Of a stretch of 64,000 bases of DNA, positions 1-7,866 are shown piece by piece. Below the pieces are notes generated by a model. It saw only the letters and a list, made by a program, of their open reading frames with translations. It did not search any database and was not told the DNA's origin. The DNA is from Streptomyces sp. 7-21 (GTDB taxonomy: Bacteria; Actinomycetota; Actinomycetes; Streptomycetales; Streptomycetaceae), in the NCBI RefSeq assembly GCF_016741785.1, contig NZ_JAERRL010000010.1:1-64000 (forward strand), read 5' to 3'. The first letter of the stretch is position 1. Each line of letters opens with the position of its first letter. The translations under genes were made by a program, and so were the position numbers.

Positions 1-345
1 GCCATCCCCCTGTACGAAACCACCCTCACCCAATGCGAACAGATCCTCGGCACCACCCACCCCCACACCCTCACCAGCCGCAACAACCTCGCCTACGCCT
101 ACCAAGCGGCGGGAGACCTGAAACGCGCCATCCCCCTGTACGAAACCACCCTCACCCAGCGCGAACAGATCCTCGGCACCACCCACCCCGACACCCTGGC
201 CAGCCGCAACAACCTCGCCGGCGCCTACGAGTCAGCGGGAGACCTGAAACGCGCCATCCCCCTGTACGAAACCACCCTCACCCAGCGCGAACAGATCCTC
301 GGCACCACCCACCCCGACACCCTCACCAGCCGCAACAACCTCGCT
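1..345 (+). repeat. 126-bp tandem repeat inside the TPR gene
   Basis: Units begin at 1, 127 and 253, each opening with GCCATCCCCCTGTACGAAAC. They are nearly identical at the DNA level, including synonymous positions, and differ only at scattered bases such as caatgc/cagcgc and cccc/ccga. Each unit is one 42-residue TPR. The near identity points to recent amplification or gene conversion. Confidence 0.85.
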
Positions 346-375
346 CGTGCTCGCCGAGCCGACCAAGTCAGATAG
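1..375 (+). CDS. C-terminal end of a tetratricopeptide-repeat protein (5' truncated by window edge)
   Basis: Reading frame 1 is open from the first base to a TAG at 373-375. It encodes about three copies of a 42-residue helical repeat with the pattern AIPLYETTLTQ...EQILGTTHP.TLTSRNNLA, typical of kinesin-light-chain-like TPR_10/TPR_12 repeats found at the C-terminus of Streptomyces NB-ARC/AfsR-like and other TPR proteins. Such repeats form a protein-protein interaction surface. The last repeat stops shortly after SRNNLA and ends in a short basic tail. The N-terminal domains lie outside the window, so the role (signalling NTPase, regulator or other) cannot be decided. Confidence 0.8.
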   Translation, partial: AIPLYETTLTQCEQILGTTHPHTLTSRNNLAYAYQAAGDLKRAIPLYETTLTQREQILGTTHPDTLASRNNLAGAYESAGDLKRAIPLYETTLTQREQILGTTHPDTLTSRNNLARARRADQVR

Positions 376-749
376 CAGAGAACTACAGCAAGCCCACCGC
401 CCGCAGTTGCCTCGCAGCAGCTGCCTCGCAGCAGCCGTCCTCGACCGATTGCCCATCCCAGGCCCAGCAATGGCTGCCCAGCCGAGTTCGGGAGGAAAAG
501 GTCGTGGACGCGAGTTCCACCACCCCCGGCGCAGACCGGAAGTCTCCTGCGCCTTCGAGCAGGAGCCTTCCGTCGTCTGTGCGGCAGCCGCCGGAGCCTC
601 GGCCGTGTCCATCTTGGGGCGTGACCGGCCCGCATGCCGTCAGCGCAGCGTGCACGCTTGCCCTCCATTGGCCGGATCGCCCTCTTGTGCACGCTTCGTA
701 GCGATGTCACACAGGTATAGGCGGTGTCCGGGCAGAGGGGAGAAGCTGC
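376..749. other. Intergenic stretch with no convincing gene
   Basis: No frame here has the codon bias or a recognisable domain of a real gene. Near 409-433 there is a short direct repeat (TTGCCTCGCAGCAG followed by CTGCCTCGCAGCAG). A TATAGG hexamer near 716-721 could be the -10 of the gene that starts at 750. Nothing else is visible. Confidence 0.5.
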
Positions 750-1373
750 GTGCCTGCGCCGACAAGGGAGGGAGCCGCGCCCTCCAGCTGGGCGGTCCAG
801 CGTTTCGGACGGCTGGCGGGCCAGCTCACGGCGGCGGTGCCCGTGCAGCTCGTCCGTGCCCACGTGCGGGCGCGCGCCGTGCATATGGAGGCGCGGCTGA
901 AGAAGCGCAGTCCTTACGGCTCCACGCTGGCGGAGGCGGTGCGTGAGAACCTGGCGGAGACCGCACGCGAACTCGGCGAGACCGTACGGGACGTGCGTGG
1001 TTATGAGTACGCGGTCATCAACGATCACGCGCTCTTTCCCTTCAAGTACGCCAGCAGGCCGCGACCGCTCAGCGCCGCCCGGCTGCCCTCCAACGCCTCC
1101 CCCACCCGCCGCCGGCTGCTGTGGGGGCACGGCCCCAGCCCGCAGGAAGGGCTGTTCGAGCTCGACGACGACCTGACGACCGAGGAGTACGTGCGGTTAC
1201 ACGACAGCTTCGAGGAGCTGGGGGCGTCCACCCGGCTCGTCTGCGTGTTCTTCACGGCGGCTCCGGAGGACGGCATCCACGCCATCTACTGGGGAGACGC
1301 CCGTCTGGAGCCGGACCGCACCTTCACCTGGCCCTACAGCGAGCCGCTTCCGGTTCCGCCCGAGACGGTGTGA
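750..1373 (+). CDS. Hypothetical protein
   Basis: A 207-residue protein read from GTG 750, with GGGGAGA six bases upstream as ribosome-binding site. I do not recognise the family. The N-terminal third is rich in Arg and Ala (LTAAVPVQLVRAHVRARAV). The middle carries an acidic stretch (ELDDDLTTEEYVRLHDSFEEL) and the C-terminus has alternating hydrophobic residues (TRLVCVFFTAAPEDGIHAIYWGDARL), suggesting a soluble alpha/beta protein. No signal peptide or membrane segment is seen. It contains one TTA leucine codon (1197-1199), so translation may depend on the bldA tRNA. It stands alone between the TPR gene and the kinase gene. Confidence 0.65.
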   Translation: MPAPTREGAAPSSWAVQRFGRLAGQLTAAVPVQLVRAHVRARAVHMEARLKKRSPYGSTLAEAVRENLAETARELGETVRDVRGYEYAVINDHALFPFKYASRPRPLSAARLPSNASPTRRRLLWGHGPSPQEGLFELDDDLTTEEYVRLHDSFEELGASTRLVCVFFTAAPEDGIHAIYWGDARLEPDRTFTWPYSEPLPVPPETV

Positions 1374-1470
1374 GCGCCCGCGCAACGGCTGCGGGGCCTC
1401 GCGGCGTCATGGCCGCAGCGCGCCAGGGGTAAGGCAGTTACCGGGAGTGCAGTCGCCGGATGGGGGACGC

Positions 1471-2388
1471 ATGGCGCGGGAGTCGGCGGTGGGGCGGGTG
1501 GTCGGAGGACGCTACCGGCTGGTGGAGCGGCTGGCGTCCGGCGGGTTCGGGTACGTCTGGAAGGCGCACGACCTGGCGCTGGACGTCGGCGTGGCGGTGA
1601 AGGAGATGCGGCTGCCGCCGGGGCTGCCGGGTGCCGAGCACTCGGAGCGCGTCGCCAGGGCCGTGCGCGAGGCGCGGCACGCCGCGACGCTGCGGGACCG
1701 GCCGAACATCGTCGCCGTGCACGACGTGGTGACCGAGCGGGGCGTGCCGTTCATGGTGATGCGGCTGGTGACCGGCGAGTCGCTGGCGCAGCGCCTGGCG
1801 GCAGGACGGCCGCTGCCGCCGGCGGAGGCGGAGACGGTGGCGCGCGGCCTGCTCACGGCGCTGGAGGCGGCGCACGAGGCGGGTATCGCGCACCGGGACG
1901 TGAAGCCGTCCAACGTGCTGATCGACGCCAGCGGCGAGGTGCTGCTGACCGACTTCGGCATCGCGGTGCACGAGACGGACGAGACGCTGACCGCCGAGGG
2001 CCTGCTCGTCGGCACGCCGGGTTTCGTCCCGCCGGAGCGGGTGCGCGGCGCGGGCGGTGATCCGAGCGCCGGTGACCTGTTCGCGCTCGGGGCGACGCTG
2101 TATCAGGCGACGGAGGGCGTTCCGCCGTTCGGGGCGACGCCGCGCTCCGTCCTGGACGACGAGCCGCCGGCGCCCCGGCGGGCCGGTCATCTCGAACCGC
2201 TGATCACGCTGCTGCTGCAGAAGGACCCGGGCAGGCGGCCGACCGCGGCCCAGAGCCTGGCGATGCTGGAGACGCTGACGGTGACGCGGCCGGTGCCCCG
2301 GAACGCCGCCGGGACGCAGGCGGTCACGGCGCTGCTGGCGCGGACCCGCACGGGCGCCGGCCGGGCCGGGCGGCTGGCCGCCCGGTGA
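1471..2388 (+). CDS. Serine/threonine protein kinase (PknB/Hanks type), cytosolic part
   Basis: The protein has a complete Hanks-type kinase domain: glycine loop LASGGFGYVWKAHD, ATP lysine in VAVKEM, catalytic loop HRDVKPSNVLI, DFG motif in LLTDFGIAV, and a GTPGFVPPER activation-segment end. At 305 residues it is little more than the catalytic domain. It lacks the juxtamembrane linker, membrane segment and sensor domain usual in actinobacterial receptor kinases. ATG 1471 was chosen because the family begins close to GRYRLVERL; an upstream GTG at 1447 adds eight residues. The frame ends at TGA 2386-2388. The same frame reopens downstream into a membrane segment and an LppU-type domain, so the gene may be the split front half of a receptor kinase. 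Confidence 0.85.
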   Translation: MARESAVGRVVGGRYRLVERLASGGFGYVWKAHDLALDVGVAVKEMRLPPGLPGAEHSERVARAVREARHAATLRDRPNIVAVHDVVTERGVPFMVMRLVTGESLAQRLAAGRPLPPAEAETVARGLLTALEAAHEAGIAHRDVKPSNVLIDASGEVLLTDFGIAVHETDETLTAEGLLVGTPGFVPPERVRGAGGDPSAGDLFALGATLYQATEGVPPFGATPRSVLDDEPPAPRRAGHLEPLITLLLQKDPGRRPTAAQSLAMLETLTVTRPVPRNAAGTQAVTALLARTRTGAGRAGRLAAR

Positions 2389-2430
2389 GGCGTCAGGGCT
2401 CTGTCCGCGCTCGGCGCCGGGCTGCGGCGG

Positions 2431-2763
2431 GTGCGCGGGAGGCATCTGCGGCGGCTGCTGATGCTCGCGGTCCTGGCCTGGTGTCTGCGGGTGTTCGGGC
2501 CGGGCCTGTGCGACGCCGCGTACGGGCACGTCAGCGTGTACGACGCGGAGACCGGCGACTGCGTGTGGCAGGACCAGGACGACCCCTACGTCTGGGGTGT
2601 CGCTCCCTGTGCCTTCCCGAAGCTGGACGCGCACAACTACAAGGTGCTGCTGCGCGTCGACGGGTCCACGGACCCGGAACGGTGCGCGCGGGCGGGGCTT
2701 TCGGCCGAGAACGCGCGGGCCTTTCCGGCGGCGGAGATGGTGCTGTGCCTGGGCGGGAAGTGA
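2431..2763 (+). CDS. Membrane-anchored LppU/SCO3897-type domain protein
   Basis: A 110-residue protein with a basic start (RGRHLRRLL), one hydrophobic segment (MLAVLAWCLRVFGPGL, residues about 11-27), then an extracytoplasmic domain. Its pattern GDCV...PYVWGVAPCA...YKVLLRVDGSTDPERC...VLCLG matches the LppU/SCO3897 family, which often follows Pkn kinases and has paired cysteines. It lies in the same reading frame as the upstream kinase, separated by one TGA and 42 further bases. The GTG at 2431 is the likeliest independent start but has no strong ribosome-binding site. It is either a separate accessory protein or the sensor end of an interrupted receptor kinase. Confidence 0.65.
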   Translation: MRGRHLRRLLMLAVLAWCLRVFGPGLCDAAYGHVSVYDAETGDCVWQDQDDPYVWGVAPCAFPKLDAHNYKVLLRVDGSTDPERCARAGLSAENARAFPAAEMVLCLGGK

Positions 2764-2871
2764 GTACCGGACGCCTGCCGGACGCGGCGCCGGGGTCCGC
2801 CCGGCGGAAGCGCGGCGATACTGCTACCCGCCTGGTTACTGGGCGGTCGGCCGTGAAGTAGCGTTTCCGGT

Positions 2872-3324
2872 ATGCCACATTCCGCTGAACAGCGCCTCGG
2901 CCACCTGATCAAGAAGGTGGAGCACGAACTGACCTCCGCGAAGCACATGGCGCTGCGTCCTCTCCAGGTGAATGTCCCGCAGTACAACGTGCTGCGGGCG
3001 CTGTCCCAGGAATCGGGCCTGTCCGGCGCGGCCCTGGCGCGGCGGTGCATGGTCACCCCGCAGACGATGTCCTCGGTGCTCTCCACGCTGGAGGGCCGCG
3101 GGCTGGTGGAACGGAAGCCGCACCCGGTGCACGGCCATGTCGTGGAGGTGCATCTGACGCCAGAGGGGCGGTCGCTGCTGACCCGCGCTGACGAGGTGGT
3201 GGAGGCCATCGAGGCGCGGCTGGCCGCCGCCTTCTCGCCCGAGGAGACCGAGACCTTGCTGTCCTATCTCGGCCGGGGTCTTGAGGCGTTGGCCAAGCCG
3301 GAAGAAGCGGCTGCACGGAATTAA
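2872..3324 (+). CDS. MarR-family transcriptional regulator
   Basis: A 150-residue winged-helix protein with the MarR layout: N-terminal dimerisation helix, then YNVLRALSQESGLSGAALARRCMVTPQTMSSVLSTLEGRGLVER (recognition helix in VTPQTMSSVLSTLE), the HGHVVEVHLTPEGR wing, and a C-terminal dimerisation helix. It probably binds a palindromic operator and responds to a small ligand or oxidant. Start ATG 2872 is preceded by TAGCGT and a 7-base spacer, the typical layout of a leaderless actinobacterial transcript. A terminator-like hairpin follows at 3473. It is the nearest regulator to the putative metabolite cluster at 3.7-9.7 kb, but a link is only inferred. Confidence 0.9.
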   Translation: MPHSAEQRLGHLIKKVEHELTSAKHMALRPLQVNVPQYNVLRALSQESGLSGAALARRCMVTPQTMSSVLSTLEGRGLVERKPHPVHGHVVEVHLTPEGRSLLTRADEVVEAIEARLAAAFSPEETETLLSYLGRGLEALAKPEEAAARN

Positions 3325-3472
3325 CCATTCCGTCAAGAGTGCAGGCCGATTTCCGGCCACTCTCGCTTTGGCGCGAAGACAACCAGGGGACGCCGGGGCC
3401 GCCCCCTGGAGCGCCCTCCAGGCCGTGAAGGAAGTTTTACATTCTCTTGGGGTTCGGCGAGCCGCCGCGTGA

Positions 3473-3500
3473 CGCCGCTGTCACCAGCGGCGTTTCAGTT
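3473..3500 (+). terminator. Hairpin terminator downstream of the MarR gene
   Basis: CGCCGCTG and CAGCGGCG form an 8-bp stem with a TCAC loop, followed by TTTCAGTTTTC. The T-rich side is on the + strand, consistent with stopping transcription from the MarR gene. Confidence 0.6.
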
Positions 3501-3646
3501 TTCGCTGCTCACCAGTGCGGCTGCGGTGAAGGGAAACACCGGGGAAACACAAGTCCGTCTAGCAATGATCTTCTTCGCACGAACTTCATCGTTTCACCAT
3601 CGCGTTGTGCGCTTCTTGCATGTATGTTCTTCGCATCGGGCGTGCG

Positions 3647-3669
3647 GGACCGGTCCTGACCTGACCGGT
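3647..3669 (+). promoter_or_regulatory. Paired ACCGGT elements upstream of the ligase-like gene (possible autoregulator-type operator)
   Basis: GGACCGGTCC (3647-3656) is a perfect 10-bp palindrome. A second ACCGGT occurs 15 bases on at 3664-3669, followed by TTCTTGAC. Operators of gamma-butyrolactone receptors often carry an ACCGGT-like core, and this neighbourhood encodes an AfsA homologue. The whole 3325-3704 gap has no gene. The operator assignment is inference. Confidence 0.3.
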
Positions 3670-3704
3670 TCTTGACTCTCTCCTTCTTGGAGGTCGCACA
3701 GAAG

Positions 3705-4904
3705 ATGGCGTTCACCACGCAGCCGAAGGAACGCGGAGCGATGGAGAGCTCAGGGGGAACCATCTCGCCCACGGTTTTACGACGCCTCCTCAGCGGTGCC
3801 GGTTGCATCCCCGCCCTGCGGCGGAAGTACGCGGGCTGGCTCGAGCCGGACGCCCTCCCGGCCCTGGGGAGCCTGCCCGTGCTGACGCGGTCCGAGTACG
3901 CGGCCGCCACCAGCGAGCTGCTCCGCGCGCGCGCCCAGGACACGGGCTCCGTCGTCTACGCCGGCGGGGGCACGACGTCCCAGCCGAGCCTGACCGTGCT
4001 GCCCGGCAATCTCTTCGTCGACGAGATCTGCGGCAGCTGGCGGCCCCTCGACGCCACCGATGTCGTCGCCAATCTCTTCCCGGCCGCCGCTCTCTGGCCG
4101 ACGCACTGCTTCTACAACCGGCTGACCATCCGCTGCGGCGCCACGGCCCTGCCGCTGGGTGACCTGTCCGACGACAAGCTGGACCGCCTGCTGGCGTCCC
4201 TGGACGAGTTCGGCGTCACCGCGCTTGTCGCCCCGCCGTCGCGGGTGCGGCGGCTGCTGCGCCGGTTCGCCGCGGGCCGGCCGCCGCTGCGGTCGCTGCG
4301 GAAGCTGATCACCGGCGGGCCGTTTCACGACCCCACGCCACGGCACGAGATCCTCAGGCACCTGCCGGACGTCGAGGTCTGGCAGCTGTACGGCTCGTCC
4401 GAGGCGTGGATCGTCGGGCACCAGGGGCCCCGCTGCGACGAGGGGGTCTACCACCTGCTGCCGCACCAGCACGCCGAGATCGCCGAGGGGCGCGTGCTGG
4501 TCACCACCACGGGGGTGCGGCGCACGCCGCCGCTGATCCGCTACGCCATTGGCGAACGGGGGGAGTTCACCGTGTGCGGGTGCGGCCAGGCCGCACCCGC
4601 TCTGCGACTGGAGGCCGAGGCGCCGGACAGCGCCACCGTCAACGGCCGTCCTGTGCTGGAGAACGAACTCGTCCGCCTCGCCCGGGAGACAGGGGACGTG
4701 GCCGACGCCGACGTCGTCACGGAACCGGCCTTCATGGGAGGCGAGCGGATGAAGCTCCGCGTCCGGCTCGCGGACGGTGTGCCCAACGACGAGCACACCC
4801 TGGAATGGATCAAGTACCACGTACTGAGCAGCCATCTGGCCCTGGACCCGGCCTCGGCTGACCACTCCGACCTGCTCCAGGTGGTCACCGTCGACCACTG
4901 CTGA
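3705..4904 (+). CDS. Adenylate-forming ligase-like protein (PaaK/CapK-related)
   Basis: A 399-residue protein resembling phenylacetate-CoA ligase/CapK-type adenylating enzymes: VVYAGGGTTSQPSL (phosphate-binding SGGTTG-like loop), the LYGSSEAWIVG region equivalent to the YGxTE motif, a middle ITGGPFHDPTPRHEILRHL segment, and a C-terminal small domain. The loop deviates from the usual SSGTTGxP, so activity or substrate may differ. Start ATG 3705 follows TTGGAGG by 11 bases; an upstream in-frame TTG at 3672 is less likely. Codon 25 is TTA (3777-3779), which makes translation bldA-dependent in Streptomyces. It converges with the FAD monooxygenase and may activate a carboxylic acid for the neighbouring pathway (inference). 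Confidence 0.7.
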   Translation: MAFTTQPKERGAMESSGGTISPTVLRRLLSGAGCIPALRRKYAGWLEPDALPALGSLPVLTRSEYAAATSELLRARAQDTGSVVYAGGGTTSQPSLTVLPGNLFVDEICGSWRPLDATDVVANLFPAAALWPTHCFYNRLTIRCGATALPLGDLSDDKLDRLLASLDEFGVTALVAPPSRVRRLLRRFAAGRPPLRSLRKLITGGPFHDPTPRHEILRHLPDVEVWQLYGSSEAWIVGHQGPRCDEGVYHLLPHQHAEIAEGRVLVTTTGVRRTPPLIRYAIGERGEFTVCGCGQAAPALRLEAEAPDSATVNGRPVLENELVRLARETGDVADADVVTEPAFMGGERMKLRVRLADGVPNDEHTLEWIKYHVLSSHLALDPASADHSDLLQVVTVDHC

Positions 4905-4953
4905 CCCGTCCCGTCTCGGATAGTTCCCGGATAACGGCGTCCGGGAAAGCGGA

Positions 4954-4994
4954 GCGCCCCGCCGATCGTGTGCCGCACGGCCCTGGCGGGGCGC
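4954..4994. terminator. Bidirectional hairpin between convergent genes
   Basis: GCGCCCCGCC (4954-4963) and GGCGGGGCGC (4985-4994) form a perfect 10-bp stem. It lies between the 3' ends of the ligase-like gene and the monooxygenase gene and could terminate both. Confidence 0.55.
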
Positions 4995-5004
4995 CGTCGT
5001 CGTT

Positions 5005-6633
5005 TCAGGCCGCCACCGCCTCGCTGGCCTCCCCCGCCGCGCGCGCAGCCCGGCGCTGGCGCTGCGCCGGTTCGCCCAGCGCGGCGACGAGTTCGGCCCG
5101 CAGCCGGCCGCCGTCACCGGCGTGCCCGTGCGCCGCCGTGTGGCCGTCGGGCCGCACCAGGTAGTAGCCCTGCTCGGCGCAGCCGGTCGCGCGGCGCACC
5201 TCGGCGGCGGAGACCGCCGCGAACGACACCTGCGGCCAGGCCGCCGCCACTTCGCGCAGGTCCTCCCGCAGCCGCGCCGAGGCGCCGGTGACGGCGACCA
5301 GCGTCCACGCCCTGGGGTCGGCGTCCGGTCCGGCGAAGCCGTGCCGGAGCGCGATCTCCCGGGGGAAGACGGCGCCCGTCCTGGCCCGTCCCGGCAGCCT
5401 GCCGAGCACGCGGCACGCGGCGCGGCCGCCGGGCCGCTGGGTGTCGCGCCGCACCGGGTAGGCGATCCGGCGCCCGGCCATGACGGGGGCGTAGAACCGC
5501 GAGGCGACGCCGGTGCGCGCGGCGGCGCGGAAGGCGGCGTTGCGCACCAGCACGCCCTTGCGGCTCTTGACCATCCAGGCCCGGGTCTGGATGTCGGTGT
5601 CCCGCACGACGCGCTCGGCGACCGCCTTGCGCTCCGGCCCGTAGCTGGCGAGCAGCTCGGCCGGGGCGTCGCCGTGGATGACGGCCGCGAGCTTCCAGGC
5701 GAGGTTGTGGGCGTCCTGCATGCCGGTGTTGAGGCCCTGGCCGCCGGCCGGGCTGTGGACGTGCGCGGCGTCTCCGGCGAGGAAGACCCGCCCGAGCTGG
5801 AAGTCCTGGGCGTGGCGGGCGTGCACGCGGAAGACGCTCTCCCAGACGGTCTCGGTGAAGCGGATGCCCTTCGGTCCGCGCTGCTCGACGATCCGCTGCA
5901 TCCGCTCGGCGCTGACCTCCTCGCCCGGGGCGAGGCTGCAGAAGAAGCGGTAGACGCCGTCAGGCAGGGCGACGATCACCAGCGCGCCCGCGGGCGACTG
6001 GTAGTAGAGGGCCTGGTCGGGCGGGAGGTCACCCTCGATGCGGGTGTCGACCAGCGCGAACGCGGACTCGTAGGTGAGCCCGCTGAAGCCCGTGCCCATC
6101 AGGCGCCGCACCGTGCTGCCCGCGCCGTCCGCGCCGATGACGAAGGGCGCGCGGGTCCGCTCGATGCTGCCGTCGGGGTGCTCCAGCACGGCGGTGACCC
6201 CGTCCGTGGCGTCGATCCGGCCGGAGAAGTCGAGGTCGTCCAGGGTCAGCAGCCGGACGCCGCGCTCCACGGTGCCGCCGAGCTTGTCCAGCGCGCCGCG
6301 CAGGACGCGTTCCGTCTCGCACTGCGGCGCGCAGAGCGGGACGAGGGGGCGGGGGAAGGGGAACGTGGCCAGATGCTCGCGGTCGGAGAAGTAGCTGAAG
6401 GCGTTGATGCCGAGGCTGGCGGCGCGCAGCTCGTCCAGGACGCCGAGGTCCTCGAAGAGGTCGAGGCTGCGCGGCCACACCAGCAGGGCCTTGGGGAAGG
6501 GGGAGGGCTCCGGCGCCCGGTCGATGATCCGTACGTTCACGCCGCGCCGCAGCAGTTCGCAGCCGGCCATCATGCCGACGGGGCCTGCCCCGACGATGAG
6601 GACGTCGTACGTGCGGTCCGCCTCAGTGCGCAT
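5005..6633 (-). CDS. FAD-dependent aromatic-type monooxygenase (PheA/TfdB family)
   Basis: A 542-residue class A flavoprotein monooxygenase. It has the N-terminal Rossmann motif DVLIVGAGPVGMMAGCELLRRG, the DG motif FVIGADGAGSTVRRLM, the second FAD motif VFLAGDAAHVHSPAGGQGLNTGMQDAHNLAWKL, and a C-terminal thioredoxin-like domain typical of PheA/TfdB and polyketide hydroxylases. It would hydroxylate a substrate using NAD(P)H and oxygen. I chose ATG 6633 (GGGAG nine bases upstream) over earlier in-frame starts because the family begins just before TYDVLIVGAG. It is divergent from the afsA-like operon and shares its 130-bp control region, which suggests co-regulation and a tailoring role. Confidence 0.88.
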   Translation of the reverse strand: MRTEADRTYDVLIVGAGPVGMMAGCELLRRGVNVRIIDRAPEPSPFPKALLVWPRSLDLFEDLGVLDELRAASLGINAFSYFSDREHLATFPFPRPLVPLCAPQCETERVLRGALDKLGGTVERGVRLLTLDDLDFSGRIDATDGVTAVLEHPDGSIERTRAPFVIGADGAGSTVRRLMGTGFSGLTYESAFALVDTRIEGDLPPDQALYYQSPAGALVIVALPDGVYRFFCSLAPGEEVSAERMQRIVEQRGPKGIRFTETVWESVFRVHARHAQDFQLGRVFLAGDAAHVHSPAGGQGLNTGMQDAHNLAWKLAAVIHGDAPAELLASYGPERKAVAERVVRDTDIQTRAWMVKSRKGVLVRNAAFRAAARTGVASRFYAPVMAGRRIAYPVRRDTQRPGGRAACRVLGRLPGRARTGAVFPREIALRHGFAGPDADPRAWTLVAVTGASARLREDLREVAAAWPQVSFAAVSAAEVRRATGCAEQGYYLVRPDGHTAAHGHAGDGGRLRAELVAALGEPAQRQRRAARAAGEASEAVAA

Positions 6634-6671
6634 GCCCGCGACTCCCATCTGTGGAGGGTGCTTGACCTTGT

Positions 6672-6711
6672 TTGACGCTGAAGCATCAGATCTCTTATAT
6701 TTAGCAGAGAT
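6672..6711 (+). promoter_or_regulatory. afsA-like operon promoter with overlapping inverted repeat
   Basis: TTGACG (6672-6677), an 18-base spacer and TATATT (6696-6701) make a near-consensus housekeeping promoter directed at the gene starting at 6761. ATCTCT (6690-6695) and AGAGAT (6706-6711) form an inverted repeat straddling the -10, extended imperfectly outward (GCATCA/TGATAGC). A repressor bound here would block the rightward promoter and probably the divergent one. The AT-rich sequence is conspicuous against the surrounding DNA. Confidence 0.5.
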
Positions 6712-6760
6712 GATAGCAGTGTTCGACGGCTGACAATAAGCACGCAAGGAGCCACGCCTC

Positions 6761-7843
6761 ATGCCACCGATACCGGCGCCCGCGGCTTTAACTCGTGAGG
6801 TCCCGAAGCTGGACTACAGCCGCACCGTGGACCGCTGCCTCGTCCACCGCGACGCCCTCGGCGAGGTCTTCCTCACCGACCTGCGGCCGCTCGACGACGA
6901 CACCTACGCGGCGGCCGCGCAGCTCCCCCGCTCCCACGCCTACTACGGGGAGCACCTGCTCCGCCCCAGCCGCTACGACCCGCTGCTGCTGCTGGAGGCG
7001 TGCCGCCAGGCCGCCATCGCCGGCGCACACCGCTTCTGGGGTGTCGCAGAGGAGGAGAAGTTCATCCTCACCCACCTGCGGCTGCGCCTCGCCGACCCGG
7101 TCGCCGTCCTGGTGGGCTCCTCCCCGCTCCCCCTCGCCATGCGCGTCACCGCGCTGCGGCGCAAGGTGCGCGACGGCAGGACCACCGGTGTCGACTACGA
7201 CATCGACCTGTCCGCCCACGGCAGGCCCGTCGGCCGCGCCGAGACCGGCCTGCGCTTCAAGACCCCCACCGACTACCTGGCACTGCGCCTCTCCCACCGC
7301 GACGGCCGCGCGCTGCCGTCCTCCGCGGAGCTGCCGCGCACCACGCCCGGCACGCCCGCCGCCCCGCACCTGGTCGGCCGGACCTCACCCGACAACGTCG
7401 TCCTGGTCAACGCCCTGGCCGCCGGCGGCCGGGGCAGGGCGCTGCTGCGCACGCCCGTTGACCACCCCAGCATGTTCGACCACCCGCAGGACCACCTGCC
7501 CGGCATGGTGATCACCGAGGGCGCCCGGCAGCTGGCGCTCTTCACCGCCCACGAGGCGCGGGGCCTGTCCCCCGCCAAGGCCCTGCCCACCACCCTCGAC
7601 GTCCGCTTCGAGCGCTTCGGCGAGCTGGAGGAGGACACCCTGCTGACCGCCACGGCCGAGCCGGCGGCCAGCGCGGCCCCGGCGGAGACCGCCGTCTCCT
7701 ACACCCAGGCGGGGCCGCTGGACCTCGACGAGCCGGCGGCGGACGGCTCACCCGAACGCGTCGCCCTCCGGGTCGAGGCCAGGCAGCGCGATGAGCGCCT
7801 GTGCACGTTCGCCTTCACCCTCACCCGCGTATCCGACCAGTAG
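6761..7843 (+). CDS. AfsA-family (A-factor-type) signal synthase with two hotdog repeats
   Basis: A 360-residue protein with two AfsA hotdog repeats: LVHRDALGEVFLTD...AAQLPRSHAYYGEHLLRPSRYDPLLLLEACRQ (about residues 22-95) and LVGRTSPDNVVLVN...DHPSMFDHPQDHLPGMVITEGARQL (about 205-265). Known family members join a beta-ketoacyl thioester to dihydroxyacetone phosphate, the committed step to gamma-butyrolactones, butenolides or methylenomycin-type furans. ATG 6761 has AAGGAG nine bases upstream. Codon 10 is TTA, so expression should need bldA tRNA. It heads an operon with a HAD phosphatase and a KAS III. No receptor (TetR/ArpA type) gene lies next to it, which is unusual. Confidence 0.88.
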   Translation: MPPIPAPAALTREVPKLDYSRTVDRCLVHRDALGEVFLTDLRPLDDDTYAAAAQLPRSHAYYGEHLLRPSRYDPLLLLEACRQAAIAGAHRFWGVAEEEKFILTHLRLRLADPVAVLVGSSPLPLAMRVTALRRKVRDGRTTGVDYDIDLSAHGRPVGRAETGLRFKTPTDYLALRLSHRDGRALPSSAELPRTTPGTPAAPHLVGRTSPDNVVLVNALAAGGRGRALLRTPVDHPSMFDHPQDHLPGMVITEGARQLALFTAHEARGLSPAKALPTTLDVRFERFGELEEDTLLTATAEPAASAAPAETAVSYTQAGPLDLDEPAADGSPERVALRVEARQRDERLCTFAFTLTRVSDQ

Positions 7844-7866
7844 GCACGCAGGAAAGGCAGCTGACC

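Noticed and set aside
376..749. Several short open frames between the TPR and hypothetical genes
   Set aside because: Codon bias and composition are inconsistent, there is no ribosome-binding site with family support, and frames overlap on both strands.
2385..2861. Frame overlapping the LppU-type gene
   Set aside because: The LppU-type frame has a membrane helix and a family pattern; this one is Arg/Ala-rich without features.
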